Shown: positions 45,400 through 57,491 of the stretch, piece by piece
Position numbering within the stretch: the stretch's first letter is position 1
How the letters are laid out: the number at the start of each line of letters is the position of its first letter
Assembly (NCBI RefSeq): GCF_963678975.1
Contig: NC_089279.1
Location: 34,539,297 to 34,603,296 of the forward strand
Direction of reading: 5' to 3'
DNA length: 64,000 bases
Origin: Dysidea avara
Taxonomy: Eukaryota; Porifera; Demospongiae; Dictyoceratida; Dysideidae
Translations under genes and position numbers: made by a program
Notes under the pieces: model-generated
The model's input: the letters and a program-made list of their open reading frames with translations, nothing else
The model's database searches: none
What the model was told of the DNA's origin: nothing

Positions 45400-45478
45400 A
45401 GCTTCATCACAGAAACCCACAATCGATCATTAAGCTTGCATCTAAATATTTTATGGTGCGTTTAATAGAGTAACAACC
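45400..45478. promoter_or_regulatory. shared intergenic promoter TAF1A / WDR46
   Basis: Only 79 bp separate the start codons of two divergent genes, so both leaders and both promoters must lie here or overlap the first exons. The region is AT-rich, with TCTAAATATTTTATGG in the middle. On the TAF1A side there are upstream ATGs, the nearest being ATGAAGCTATGA, whose stop overlaps the TAF1A start. Confidence 0.6.
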
Positions 45479-48400
45479 ATGGCTAAGCCGAAGACAAAAC
45501 CCAACCCTGTCACCTTACAAAAATCACAACTACCGGATTCTGTTAAGAAGAGTATACCTAAATACAAGAGAGTACGCACGAAGGCTACCTTAAAGGTATG
45601 GCACGTGGTGTAATGAAACTTCCTTTACAATGCTCGATATATTGTTCCCCTGCAGCATGTTAAAGACAAGAAGCTGAAGGGAATGCTTACTAAACATCAC
45701 TACCAAGCAGAGAATGCTGCTACTAGAGCTGCTAGGGCAGAGGCTCTACTGTCAGAGGCACCAGGGTGAGTAGTACCAACAGATACAACTCTATCTTGGT
45801 AGTACAGTGTATGTGTACACATGCCCACCATGGTACACTCTTGTGTGTGTGCGCGTGTGCGCGTGTGCGCGTGTGCGCGTGTGCGCGACACGCTGCATTA
45901 TACTAGTCAAATTTAATCACAAAACCTTGATCATGATTTATATAAGCGATGCTTTGTTGAGATATATATGCTGATAGTCTGAGCGATCATGCTCAAAGAA
46001 ATGTTTGTGTAATAATAATAATAAAAAAAGGTGAACACTTCCTTGCACTGTGTATGAGGGTCGATGCATGAATCTGAAGTGGTATATGTATAGTGGAACC
46101 CCTCTATTCCAAACACATCGGGACAATTTACCTTAATACACTGTATTTCAACTGTCTAAATGTGTGTACACTAATGCAAATGAGACCATGGACAAGTGTC
46201 CTGATTATCAAGATGTCCACACTTTAAGGTATCCTTTTTGCTTTTCTGAAGTCCTTTAATTGTGTGGATTACGTTGCTTTCATTGATGTCTGTAATACTG
46301 TTAGGTTTTTGGAGCCGGAAGGTATGGAGAAAACGTGTCGTATCAAGCAGAAGGATATTTCTCAAGTTGTAGATGTCACCAGTGCTAGTAAAGTTAGTGA
46401 TGCTGTTGTGTGAGCATGTCTTGATGACCCTGTGTAGATATTTGACCTAAAACTGGATAAGTTTGGACCATATTCTATCAACTACACTAGAAATGGAAGG
46501 TGAGTGAATCTGTGCATGTGTAGTGAGGGAGTAGTCAGTACTGACCTGGTAACTGCAAGGTCCCAGGTTCAATGTCGAATGTTTAGTTGCTACGGTAGTT
46601 GTTTCCTTGAATAAGGAAGAAACATATTGTTCAGTGGGCACCAAGTGTAAACTGGTGAAACAAATTCCTGGTGAAACTTGGGTGCCTGCAATACTAATGC
46701 TGTCCCCAAGATGATAGATATGATTCATAGAGCTGTTAGTGCTTTACTGGTTTGGCATGGCTGCTTGAATGGTGATATATATGGTTATATCCTTGTTTTA
46801 GGTTCATACTGATAGGAGGAAGACGTGGCCATTTGGCCACTTTTGACTGGACAAGTAAGAAGTTAGGCAGTGAATTTCATGTACAGGAAACAGTCAGAGA
46901 TGTTCAGTAAGTTTATAACTATCACTTGTGGTTTTGTGTTGTTTATAATTTGTGTATGAAGAGCTTCACATTTTTAAATTTTATATTATGGAGAAGGGGA
47001 TGACTTTTATTGTGAATGCTTATATAGTCAACTATGTATTTCAGTACCGATGTTTGTAAACTCTTTCCCCCAACATTCGTAATTTTTTTCTCTATATAGA
47101 ATACTAGTACTATTATAATTTTTTTGTGCAGGTATTTACATAATGAGTTGATGTTTGCGACAGCTCAGAAGAAGCATGTTTACATTTATGACAACACTGG
47201 TATGGAATTGCACTGCCTCAAGGACCACTACAAGCCAACACACTTGCAGTTTCTACCTTATCACTTTCTGCTTGTCTCTGCTGTAAGTTGTAACTCTGTA
47301 GTTGGTTATGCTAGTACAATGGAAACCTTGGAACCATGCTATAGTATTTAGAGAGTTGACTTTAGAGGTGAGCTGATTATCGGATCAGCTGAAATATCAG
47401 CCACTGATTTGGGATTTTTTACCGATATTGGTATTGGTTCAGAACGGCATGAGGACCAACCCGACCTAACAATAGTTTGTTCATAAACGGGTTATTCATT
47501 CATTTTCTATATGAGATTGTTTAATACCAGTGGCTTATCAGTTTGTCTATTTTGATTTTTGTTCTGATATGTGTAACCTGTATTATACTTTAAGTAGATT
47601 TTAGTTAGCTACGTAAGGCATTAGTTGTCTTGAAACTGTGTTCAAATGTAGTACTCTAAAAGCCAATATCTCTGTATGTAATATACTACACACATTCTAT
47701 GTGTGCATATTGTCTGAACTTTAATTGCATATACCAAGTACAAAGGAGATTAGTTTGTCCCGTGTCATAACTCTGTGATGTATCAGAATTTGCTAATGTT
47801 GTGATTGTACTACTGAACGAATTGTCTGAATGTACAATGTACAGAGTATGTAATGGACACTTTGGGACCAACTAATTTGATGAAATTAAGGAAGTTGTCC
47901 TTTTCAGAGGTAAAAATTGTGTTAAAGGGACCTAGAAACTGTCCTTTGCAGGGAGAGTAAATTTACAGTGTCATTTGCTTGGAGTGTCTTTTATACCATT
48001 TCTGTGATGCTCTTTTGAGTTTCTTTGCTATGAGGGTCATGTATTACATAATTTTGGAAGATGTGTAGGGATACTGGAACGTGTGCTGCATACAGTAGGT
48101 CTACACTTACACATTTTATTGAGTTAAAGGAGGTTAAACTTCCATTTGAGATCACGAGATCCAGTGATCAACCATGTGACAAGGTTTCTTTGTTGCTAGG
48201 GAAATTGGGGGAGGCTTCGCTATCATGACATCTCTACCGGACAACTTGTGGCAACACGTCTCACCAAACTGGGGACTTGTCACTGTCTCACTCATAATCC
48301 ACACAATGCCACCATCAACGTGGGCCACCATAATGGTAAGGTGTTGAATCCACACCATATAGACTACATGTGTACATTATGTACATACAATCACATGGGG

Positions 48401-51400
48401 TACTGTAAGGCAAGAAAGTTTTGTGGGATATTTTGATTTTTGTTGGTACTACTTTTATCCTCACAACATTTAAATAATTTACAGTCTTCATACTGCTAAT
48501 GTATGGAGTCTTGTGCTATGGGTACAAGTCAACAGCACAAGAGAAAAGGTCTGTGTGTGTCCGAATTTTTGAACCACCAAAATTACAAATTCATGCACAG
48601 TTCCAGTAAGCTTTGTGTTGATGTGTATTTGTTTTCTCAGGTACAGTCACAATGTGGTGTCCGAGTATGGCATCAGCCGTAGTGAAGATGCTGTGCCACA
48701 AGAGACCAGTAACTGCTGTGGCTATTGATCATGGAGGATGGTAAGAAACACCTTCTTGTTCCATAGCTGTATCTCATTATCAACTGTATGTGCATGGAAA
48801 GGTACATATGATATGTATGTTGTGTGAGTTAAACCCTGTATTATAGAAGTTAAAGTATTCTTCTACAGTAGTGCTCTACATACAGTGTTTGATAGCAGAA
48901 TATCTTACACTTCAGGATCTGCCTCCAACAACTTTTTAAGTATTCTATTTATGGTGGTGTTTACAATACAACACTGACAACAGTTTGGCGTATGATTTAG
49001 GTTCTCATCTGTACAGTATGTCCAAACTTCAAACTCTTGATTATCCGAACTAGTCTAATCTGAACAGTACGAATGACTGTTCTATTAGAGTATTTTGACT
49101 ACTGTATGTTCTATTAAAGTAGTTGAACTGAAATTATATAAATGATTCACTTATCCAGACAAATTCACTTATCTTAACAAATTTGTGATTGTACTGGTAC
49201 ACTGGTATTTGAGGTCCCACTATATAATTTTGTATATTTTAACTCTGCTAAGTAGTAAACAAATCTTTTCTATCCATCACAGGTACATGGCTACTAGTGG
49301 AATGGATTCACAGCTCAAAATATGGGATATACGTACATACAAACCGCTACATTCCTACTACACATCCAAACCAGCAGCCTGTATGGATATCAGTCAACGT
49401 GGATTGCTAGCTGTGGCTTATAACAGGCACGTCCAGGTAAGAACTGAGACTGCTAACTATAATGAAGTTTTTATATGAAGAGTTCCAGTGGCAGTGATGC
49501 ATGCATACAAAATTGGTTTAAGAGAAGCATTTTCAGGCATCTTGTAATCTTCAACATCTCAGTATCAATACCATGCGGTACAATCATGTATGATACATGG
49601 ACGTGGCAGTAACCTCATAGACGTTTCTTAACTCAGAAAAATATACAATTTTTATCTAGCTAAGCAGCAAGCTCTACATTATCCATATTTTAGTATCTCA
49701 TGAGTGCAACAAAAAGACTCGTAAATATTTTGTATCAAACACACTCTGCTATTACCTGTCCCCTGTTAGTTCTCTGGGTATATATACCATATTTACTTGG
49801 CTAAATGCTGTGGTGTTTATTATCTTAGTTCCAAAAATTGATGCAGTAGTCATACTATTGAAGGTACCAAGTAAATATGGTGCTGTAGTTTATATAACAG
49901 TTCCATATACAGTACTGCTTAAATGTAACGTCGTCTCGTGAGAGACAGTGAGTGATTAAAAATGAGCCAATTAAAGGGCGTGGAACCCGTTTCGCTCGCA
50001 ACTATTCATCCTGCTTCATTGGGATGAATACTCGTGAGCAAAATGGGTGCTACACTCTTTCATTAGCTCATTTTTGATTTGCCTGCACTTGCACAAGATG
50101 ATGTTACATTTGAACAGTACCATAAAAGTCTTTGTAGAATTGTCAGCAATTTTCATACATGTAAGGCACTGTACAGTGACTCTTGGAAAGATTCTCTGTT
50201 GTATGACTATCTGCTGTGATGTTGTTTAGGTATGGAAGGATGCATTTGGCAGTAAGCAGTCAATGCCATACATGGAGCACACATTATCAGGTGGAGCCAA
50301 CTCAGTACAGTTCTGTCCTTACGAAGACGTGCTGGGGATTGGACATGAATATGGCTTCTCTAGTATAGTGGTGCCAGGTTAGTGAGTTTGTTCTAAACAC
50401 CAGAAATACATACATACATGCAGTAGGCAATGTTTTAAAATTATATACTTTACCTTGTTATGTACTTTACACTGTACAAAAACGAATTCCTGATCATGTA
50501 ATGTTATAGATTAGATAAGTGTTTAGCAAATAGCAGCATAATATCAAAGCTATGCTATTCCTTGATGTAAAACTACTACACTTGTATAGTAACTTCATTT
50601 TGTGGCCATATATACATGCAAACTTTCTAGTGTATAATTTTCGTGGATGGACAAAATTGATGTTTTATTTGTTGGCGGAGATTATATGACATAGAGTAAA
50701 CCTATTGTCTGACCTATAAACAGTCTAGTATTATGCAATAACATGTCAGTTCTAATAGAACCATTTTACAAGGACAATTGTAATTACAAACCACAAAAGT
50801 GTTAGTCTTTCTATGAGGGAGAATATGAACGTCATTTTACATTCGCTCATCCTTTTTATCTTGTTTCTTAAGTTGCTCTTCCCTAACAAGTGTGTACCTG
50901 TTTTATCAGAGTGCCCCACCAATCTGCTTCATACAAAATGTACTGAGCTTCATCTCTTCCAATGTGCACTAATTATACACAATACGCTCAGCCTGGCATT
51001 ATGGTTGATGCTGTTACGTATGTGGTGTAGACCTGTTACGTATGTGGTGTAGACCTGGCTACTGTAAAATCCATGATGTTTACATCTCTCAAAACTGTGT
51101 ACTTATACTGTCTAATTTATGTATGGTAGCTCTACTTAATGTCGTGTTTGTCGCTGGTGTAGGTGCTGGAGAACCTAATTTTGATGCATTGGAGACCAAT
51201 CCTTTCCAAACTAAACGTCAAAGACAAGAAAGTGAAGTGAAGCAGTTACTAGATAAGGTGCGTACATGTTATTGTGATTGTCATACAATGTTCTAATAGA
51301 CTCATAACCATCGACATTTGATTAATTATATATTCACTTTCAGTTTGCTTTGCACCAAACAATTGTAAAATTTTGTATAAGTAAATCATCCATATCAGTA

Positions 51401-51987
51401 CTGCCCTACCATGTAACTCAGTGTCAGTTTGTGTGTAGGTCTAGCAAATTTAATAAATTACCTTGTACAGTTTGTTGAAAGCTGCTGCTGTTACCATGAC
51501 ACACATTTTTTGTACACGCATAATTAATCATGTTATTAACAACAGCTTTCTTTTTGAATGTATGTATACGTTAATTGTAGATACCAGCGGATTTGATTAG
51601 TCTTGATCCCAATGAGATTGTCAAGGTAGACAGAGTATCCAAAGAAGCTCTTGATAGTGAAAAAAGCACAGAAGCAATGGTAGCACACTTTACTGCAGTA
51701 TACGTACTGATAAGTGTGTCCTATACCTTACAGGGGAATGAAGTTCATAAAGAGAAACATCGAACTAGAGGGAAAAGTTCCATCCAGAAACATCTAAGTA
51801 GAAAGCAGTCTGTAAAAGATGCAACTCGAAGAGTAAGCAGAAATGACACAATAAATCTAAGCATCCTACACTTTTTGTGCTGTAGGATATGATACGCACC
51901 AAAACTTTGGAGCTACAAGACCAAGCTTTGGAGAAGACAGTTACTAAACCACAGTCTGTTTTGGATCGATTTAGAACTACACAGTGA
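45479..51987 (+). CDS. WDR46: WD repeat protein 46 / Utp7, SSU processome component
   Basis: Nucleolar WD-repeat protein of the small-subunit processome, needed for early 18S rRNA processing. Fourteen exons splice in phase to 521 residues: 45479-45595, 45656-45765, 46305-46392, 46438-46499, 46802-46906, 47132-47282, 48200-48335, 48641-48740, 49283-49436, 50230-50377, 51163-51257, 51581-51679, 51734-51832, 51886-51987. The N-terminus is Lys/Arg-rich ([12 protein letters not shown]). Residues about 130-340 form the beta-propeller ([26 protein letters not shown]). Residues about 342-420 are the diagnostic BING4CT domain ([52 protein letters not shown]). The basic tail ends [11 protein letters not shown]. 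Human WDR46 has 610 and yeast Utp7 554 residues. It lies head to head with TAF1A. Confidence 0.93.
45841..45888 (+). repeat. GTGTGCGC repeat (alternating purine-pyrimidine)
   Basis: Run of GTGTGTGTGCGC followed by GTGTGCGC units in the second intron of WDR46, about 75 bp after the donor of exon 2. The strict purine-pyrimidine alternation has Z-DNA potential. Confidence 0.9.
46522..46590 (+). repeat. possible SINE fragment in WDR46 intron 4
   Basis: GTAGTGAGGGAGTAGTCAGT (A-box-like) is followed after about 30 bp by GGTCCCAGGTTCAATGTCG (B-box-like). The spacing suits a tRNA-type SINE, but the boxes are degenerate. Confidence 0.35.
49913..50122. mobile_element. foldback element about 210 bp in WDR46 intron 9
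   Basis: GTACTGCTTAAATGTAACGT at the left faces ATGTTACATTTGAACAGTAC at the right. Inner pairs include AAAAATGAGC/GCTCATTTTT and ATTCATCC/GGATGAAT. The arms span about 100 bp each. The insertion lies between exons 9 and 10, so it does not disturb the coding sequence. Confidence 0.7.
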
Positions 51988-52128
51988 CAATATTTACTTA
52001 CATGTTTAAATCATCACTATCCACATTAAATGAAGTGACAGAGATTTTGCAATCTCTCTATAAATCGTGACTAATTACAAAATGAAGTAAAAATGTATTG
52101 TAACAGTCTAACAGAGGCTTGTTATGTA

Positions 52129-52315
52129 CAGTGGAACCTGAACCCCTTGGGACAGGGGTGGTCCATAAGTCTGAAAAGCCCTGAAACTGTGTATAAATAA
52201 CCATAAAGAACATTTTTAAAAGTTTCAGTAATATCAACTACCCTAATAGAACAGTCACCTCCGTAGTTCGGTTAACTGAAAATCTGGGTTCCTGATAACT
52301 GAGGTTCCACTACTG
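52129..52315. mobile_element. MITE of the CAGTGGAACC family
   Basis: Ends CAGTGGAACCTG and GGTTCCACTACTG, with TA at 52127-52128 and 52316-52317. The right end carries two extra bases within the terminal repeat. It also contains one copy of the dispersed CTAATAGAACAGTCACC motif (52239-52260). It sits 140 bp downstream of the WDR46 stop. Confidence 0.7.
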
Positions 52316-52701
52316 TATTTGCTGGGTAAATATTGATGCAAACCTCTGTCTTGAACCACAAATACTTAAACCACAAGTCAACAGTGCAGGTGTAGAGAAT
52401 AAGAACAAACTATCCTAGTGGTCAACTGAACCAGTATACTGGGTAGTGATTTATATTGATCAAAGGGAGTTGGTCACAGCCGTCATGTGTCATCAAACAT
52501 TTCTTGGTTTCTGAGAAAGGATCAACCTGTTCAGTTGCAGCAACTTAGGACACGTGTTGTCAAACATCTTGTGATTCTTGTCTCTATACCTAACACCTCA
52601 GTATTGATATAAGCAAGATATAAGTCATGCATGTTGCTTCAAAGTTTTTCACTTTCCTTAACAAATACCTAAGAAGCAAGTGCTATATCATCCACACACC
52701 T

Positions 52702-52779
52702 AGTCTCGCGTGGCCAGACCACTTTTTCCAATCGATAAGCACCGTGGGAGAAAAAGCAGTCTGGCCATGCGAGACTACC
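52702..52779. repeat. 78-bp palindrome with TAGTCTCGCG ends
   Basis: TAGTCTCGCGTGGCCAGACC faces GGCCATGCGAGACTA, with CTTTTTCC/AGAAAAAG inside. The outer ten bases match the ends of the larger element at 58956-59350, suggesting a shared terminus or a minimal derivative. The rest of 51990-54400 has no recognisable exon. Confidence 0.65.
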
Positions 52780-54517
52780 ATACATCTTTTGAACATAACA
52801 AATTGATTTCAAAATATTGGCACTATTCCTAGGACAATAATGTCACAATATGTATGGTTATGACAATACAGGCATAGCTACACCCATTTACTGAACAGAT
52901 CATAATCTCAGTATCAGAATAGAGTATCTGTTGGCATTACATAATTTGTATTACAAAGCTTATAAGGACAAAAATTGTGGAGTAAAAAAGCAAAAATGCT
53001 TGTCAAAATTATTTACCCACGTATCCAGGCCTGTGACTAAAACTTAGAAACTAGTTTTATAGCCTTTGTGATCATTATTTAGACTCCACCAGAACATAAC
53101 TTTGAATTGAAATTACCAATCAGCTTGAAACATTTACAAACATAAGAAATAAAACTGCTCTTTTACTAATCATGGTCACCAACTGTGCTCAATGACTGCT
53201 ATAATATTAATTCAGTCACTGATTATGGCTCATGATCAGGCCTACGACAATAGGTCACATGGGCACAAACTCACACAAAAGATCATATCTCACTAATAGA
53301 CTAGATTACTAACTAGCTAAATGTAGGGATTGAAAATTTCATGGTATTCTGGAATAAAAAGAAGCTTGAATTGAAAAAGCATGAAAATTTTATGTGTTCA
53401 CATACCCTATTCCACTTACATATGTGAATAGTGTAGTTAGGATGTAATAAGAATTCACATTTCACTTATCCGCATGTACCTTAAGTTTGCTAGCTGATTA
53501 ATTATTTGACTTCCTAAGGCACAACAAAATAGCACCACATGAACAATACTTTATATAGCTACCAGAAAAGTCATGAGGCAAATTTGTGCCACAGAATTTT
53601 ACACCTAAATTATACTTTGCATGTAGATAGATACAATCAAGAGTTCATAACAATAAAGAAAGGAAACGGTGTCTACGTTCCAACAATACACTGTAAGAAA
53701 TCAACGAGCCAAGTTCAATCATGTTCGTGTTTGATCAATATCTCTATTGGTGAGAGATGTTGTTGTTAAAGATATATAAAGCCTTTATAGAGGTATCCCT
53801 TGACCAAGATTTTGTACTGTACCCCAGAACAACCTCTGTAATCTGAAAATTCTCTAGACATTATTTTCAACCTGTTATCTTACGTGTAGCTAGACCCTTC
53901 TTTGTAGAAGTCCTTAAAATGAGTGATCAATTAGACAACAAAAAGTTACTGATTAAGGTTTGGTGGATCAGCATACAAAACAGATTGGTGGATAAAAGTT
54001 TAGCAAATATACTATGCAGCCAATATTGATCAACTTAAAATATATTTTTATTTGTAAGTTTGGTGAATTTCCTCGATTTATCAAATTCACCAAAGTTTCG
54101 GTGTTTACGGTATTATATGTAGCCAACTTTAAAATGCGCAAATGCAATTTCTGTCTTCATTGTGGTGGATGTTGCAAAACCAGTGTGCAGTCGGCTTTGC
54201 AGAGGTGAATTTATAATCCAACAACGTACCACAGTAATTTATGCTCACCATTGAGTATATTGGATTAGAGTTAAGTCAAGAGCATAGCAGCTCACACGTG
54301 CACATACAGTAGCTTATTCATCACATTATGGCAAGATGTACTAGTACTATACACAACAGAAGAACTGGAGAATGTAGTGAAGACTCAAGGAGTACTGATA
54401 GTCTGACCACAACTTAAAGGATGCAACAGAGACAATGACACTAATCATCACACTTGTTGTACAAAGGCACTGCCAGAGCATCCAGAGGTCAGTAGTCAGG
54501 TAACAACACAAAGTGTT

Positions 54518-54556
54518 GATGGTACATCACACACTATTGATGGTACATCACACACT
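54518..54556 (+). repeat. short tandem repeat
   Basis: Two and a half units of GATGGTACATCACACACTA, 100 bp upstream of the start of the following gene. At 54644-54653 TTATTCTAACAG precedes GAGGTCATG and could be a splice acceptor for a 5' non-coding exon. Confidence 0.7.
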
Positions 54557-54658
54557 ACACTAGTCAGTATAAATGGTTGTACACTGACTGACTTCCCCAG
54601 TTAGTGAAGGAGCTCTACTGGAGATGCTGATGAAACTTTTTTATTCTAACAGGAGGTC

Positions 54659-55711
54659 ATGTCAGATAGTGAACTAACAGTGGAGTCTCTGGGGACAATA
54701 GCAGCTGATGATGTTAACAAATACGATAATGCTGTACAATATGTAGCCTGGTGTTGTGTTGGAGGTGCAGCAATGGTTTTGGGTGTATTCCTGTTAGCTT
54801 TTGGATACCTATCATATACAGTCATCCCGGTGGTAATACTGGTGTACATGTGTCTGGCAACTGTTGTAAGCAAAGTTGAAACAAAACAGGTGAGGGAGGT
54901 AGTGGAAGACAAGCTGGTACCTCAAGTAAAGCAACTACAAGTGTCTATCATGGAGTTACAAAAATGGCTGGCAGCTGATCCTGTCCTGCTTGAAAGACTA
55001 CAAGCTAACAATGGACTAGTCATTCAGTGTAGTAAAGCTATTAGGAGAATGATCTCAGATAGTGAAGTAGTAGTGAAGTCTCTGAAGAGTATAGTTGATG
55101 ATATTGACAGACACAACGAGTTAGTGGACTTTGGTAGAATACTAGGTTATAGTATGCAGATGGGTGGAGGTGTGGTAGCAGTATCTGGGATTATAGGTCT
55201 GTTCAAGCATGGGATAGCTGAATTTGAATATACAAGGAATATGATATCAGGAACATCTTTCTTGGTATTCGGGATTGTTTTTATAAAAGTGTTTAATACA
55301 GAACAGTATTTTGAGACAAAGAGAATTATAGAAAATCAAGTGGTTCCTTTAATGAAGAAATTACAAGGATCCATCAAGGAGTTACAGACACAGTGGAAGG
55401 ATGTGGGAGGGGTGTGCAGTACTCTGTGTGTTAGTAGAGCCAATCAAATGATACAGCCCAACTGTTCCCTGGATGTGTCACAAACTACTACCACATCTGT
55501 TAAGTCATTAGCAAACATTCTCCATTCAATTCGGGAATTTGTCCGAGACAAGAAACGCCCGACATCAGAGCAGATTATTAGCCACCTGTTATTATGGTTG
55601 CAACAGCAGATAAAGGAACTGAAAAATGCTGAACAACAACTCAATAAAACCACAACAAAGATCAATGATCATGACATTACTACTGATCAACAACTCCACA
55701 ACTTAGTGTAG
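54659..55711 (+). CDS. unrecognised membrane/coiled-coil protein with two-fold internal repeat
   Basis: 350 residues in one exon; I cannot name it. The protein contains two copies of one unit, residues about 3-104 and 133-240. Each begins SDSE(L/V)xVxSL, continues with a short helix containing DD(V/I)(N/D)(K/R), has a pair of hydrophobic helices (VGGAAMVLGVFLLAF, TVIPVVILVYMCLAT; GGGVVAVSGIIGLF, GTSFLVFGIVFIKVF), and ends in a coiled coil (EDKLVPQVKQLQVSIMELQ; ENQVVPLMKKLQGSIKELQ). The C-terminal 100 residues are Ser/Thr-, Gln- and Lys-rich helix without hydrophobic stretches. The helix-hairpin-coil plan is loosely like apolipoprotein-L-type proteins, but I see no diagnostic residues. An in-frame TAA just upstream supports this start, and a possible acceptor at 54653 suggests a spliced leader. 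Confidence 0.75.
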   Translation: MSDSELTVESLGTIAADDVNKYDNAVQYVAWCCVGGAAMVLGVFLLAFGYLSYTVIPVVILVYMCLATVVSKVETKQVREVVEDKLVPQVKQLQVSIMELQKWLAADPVLLERLQANNGLVIQCSKAIRRMISDSEVVVKSLKSIVDDIDRHNELVDFGRILGYSMQMGGGVVAVSGIIGLFKHGIAEFEYTRNMISGTSFLVFGIVFIKVFNTEQYFETKRIIENQVVPLMKKLQGSIKELQTQWKDVGGVCSTLCVSRANQMIQPNCSLDVSQTTTTSVKSLANILHSIREFVRDKKRPTSEQIISHLLLWLQQQIKELKNAEQQLNKTTTKINDHDITTDQQLHNLV

Positions 55712-57047
55712 TAGGTCAATTTAGCTGTTAATATTCTTGTGCAGTTAATTGTCACTGTTGTATCCAATAGTTTGGGGAAACCTTTTAGTGAAGTGGTCTG
55801 GTGACCTTATGGTGATCAAAACTTGAAGAATCCATAGTCCTCAATAAGTGATGATGATGGTTGTCTACGTGTTGGCTTGCAAACTAATACATGAGCCAAT
55901 GTTCTTTCTAGTGAATGTTTTACACAGCAACTATGTTACTGGTAAATCACTACAGAGGATAAAACTAAACAATATTATGGGTATAGTAGTCAAATAACAA
56001 GAGCTAGTCCTCTACCATACGACAGGAAATTTTGACAAAAGAAAAACCAGTTACATTTGTCAAAGTCATTTATCAAAAGTCAGTGCACGTGGTTAGATAG
56101 ATTTCTTGCTTTTCGTCAAAGTTTAATTCATCAATTGTGAATTCGTCAATTTTCCCTTTCGTCAATATTCCCTGTTGTACGTTTTTTTTTATTAATATCT
56201 TTATATATGGAATGGGTCCCCCGTTACTGATTGTATAATGATACCCCCAAGAATCTACAAACATGCTCAGAGTATCCAACATAGCATGCATCCCAGAACT
56301 CCTGCTTACTTTCTAATTGATCTGTCAATAACTATGAAGAGGCTCCAATTTCACAATTCAGCTCTCTGAAGTTTGTGGAGAGAGATATAGGGACAAGCCT
56401 ATTTTGCATCTATTTTTTTTTCCAGAAATTTCTTTTTTTCTGATGTGCTCAATATATGCTAAGTTTCCATTCCTCAGTGAACACTATTTCAAAAATCCAT
56501 CTATAATTTGCCAGAATTTTGCTCATAACCCCTTTAACCATATGCATCCTTTTTTTACATACAAAAATTTGCTGGAAAGATAGCTTATCCCTACATAGAC
56601 CGTTTCTAATCTCCAGATCATGTTCCTTAGAGGCCATACGTCTGCCTAATGGACCTGACCCTTGATAGATCGAATGTCTGAGGGATGAGGACAGAGTGTT
56701 CAATGATCATTTCTTTCAATTGAGCAGTAATCTGTTGGAATATAACTTATAAACCATCAACATGTCAGGCAAGTTGCACTCAATGGTGGAACATCCAGTG
56801 AGCAAAGGAAGAAGTTCCAATGGTTGAAACAAGGAACAAATAGTTCTCATGAGTAATTGCACACAATAAGCAGCATGTGACCTTACTGACCTACCTTATC
56901 CTGTGGTTATGGGCTCCCTTCCCCAGCAACAATTACCGAATGCAAACAATTATGAGAAATCTTCCAAGAAGGTATTTTTGTATAACCAGCCTTATATAAT
57001 GGTACTCTCTTTCTGCTCCCACACTTTTCTATGAAAATATACTACTA

Positions 57048-57491
57048 CAGTGGAACCTTTGGGACCCAGAATCTTTGGCTGCTTTCAGAGGTAAAAAAAT
57101 ATATTAACCAGACTTGTTGTGACCGAATTTTTAGTCCTTACTAGGGAGGTTTTTTCTATTGTGTCCTTAATTCAGGATGTTTTAAGAGAAAATTTTGCAA
57201 AAAAGTTACCTAGCTACAGAAAGCCCATGATTCAATGCAGCAGGCAGATCATCTACAGGGATGTCCAATTCCTGAATACGTTTCTCAGTTCATGGTTTCT
57301 GAAAGTAGCAGTAATGGCATGAGAAACAAAATGGTCTAACACAGCCACTGGCTGCATGGCCTCTAGAAACCTGTCAAGTTAATAGCAACCACTTGATAGA
57401 ATGGGGGTCACTTTAAATCCCCCTTGTGAGAAGCCATACACTTGTCTACCTATCTAAAGCAGCCACCTATCTAGTATGACTGGTTCCACTG
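57048..57491. mobile_element. CAGTGGAACC-family element, 444 bp
   Basis: The left end CAGTGGAACCTTTGGGACCC is preceded by TA; the right end is GACTGGTTCCACTG, followed by TGTA. Interior complementarity is weak. Positions 55712-57047 and 57492-58740 hold no gene I recognise. At 57917-57960 a GGGTGTTACTAACCACTGCA...GGACTGG stretch resembles the arm of the foldback family seen at 42779-44345. Confidence 0.55.

Noticed and set aside
56073..56703. Minus-strand open frames of 72 and 84 codons
   Set aside because: No splice context, no motif and low-complexity T-rich surroundings; nothing to support coding.
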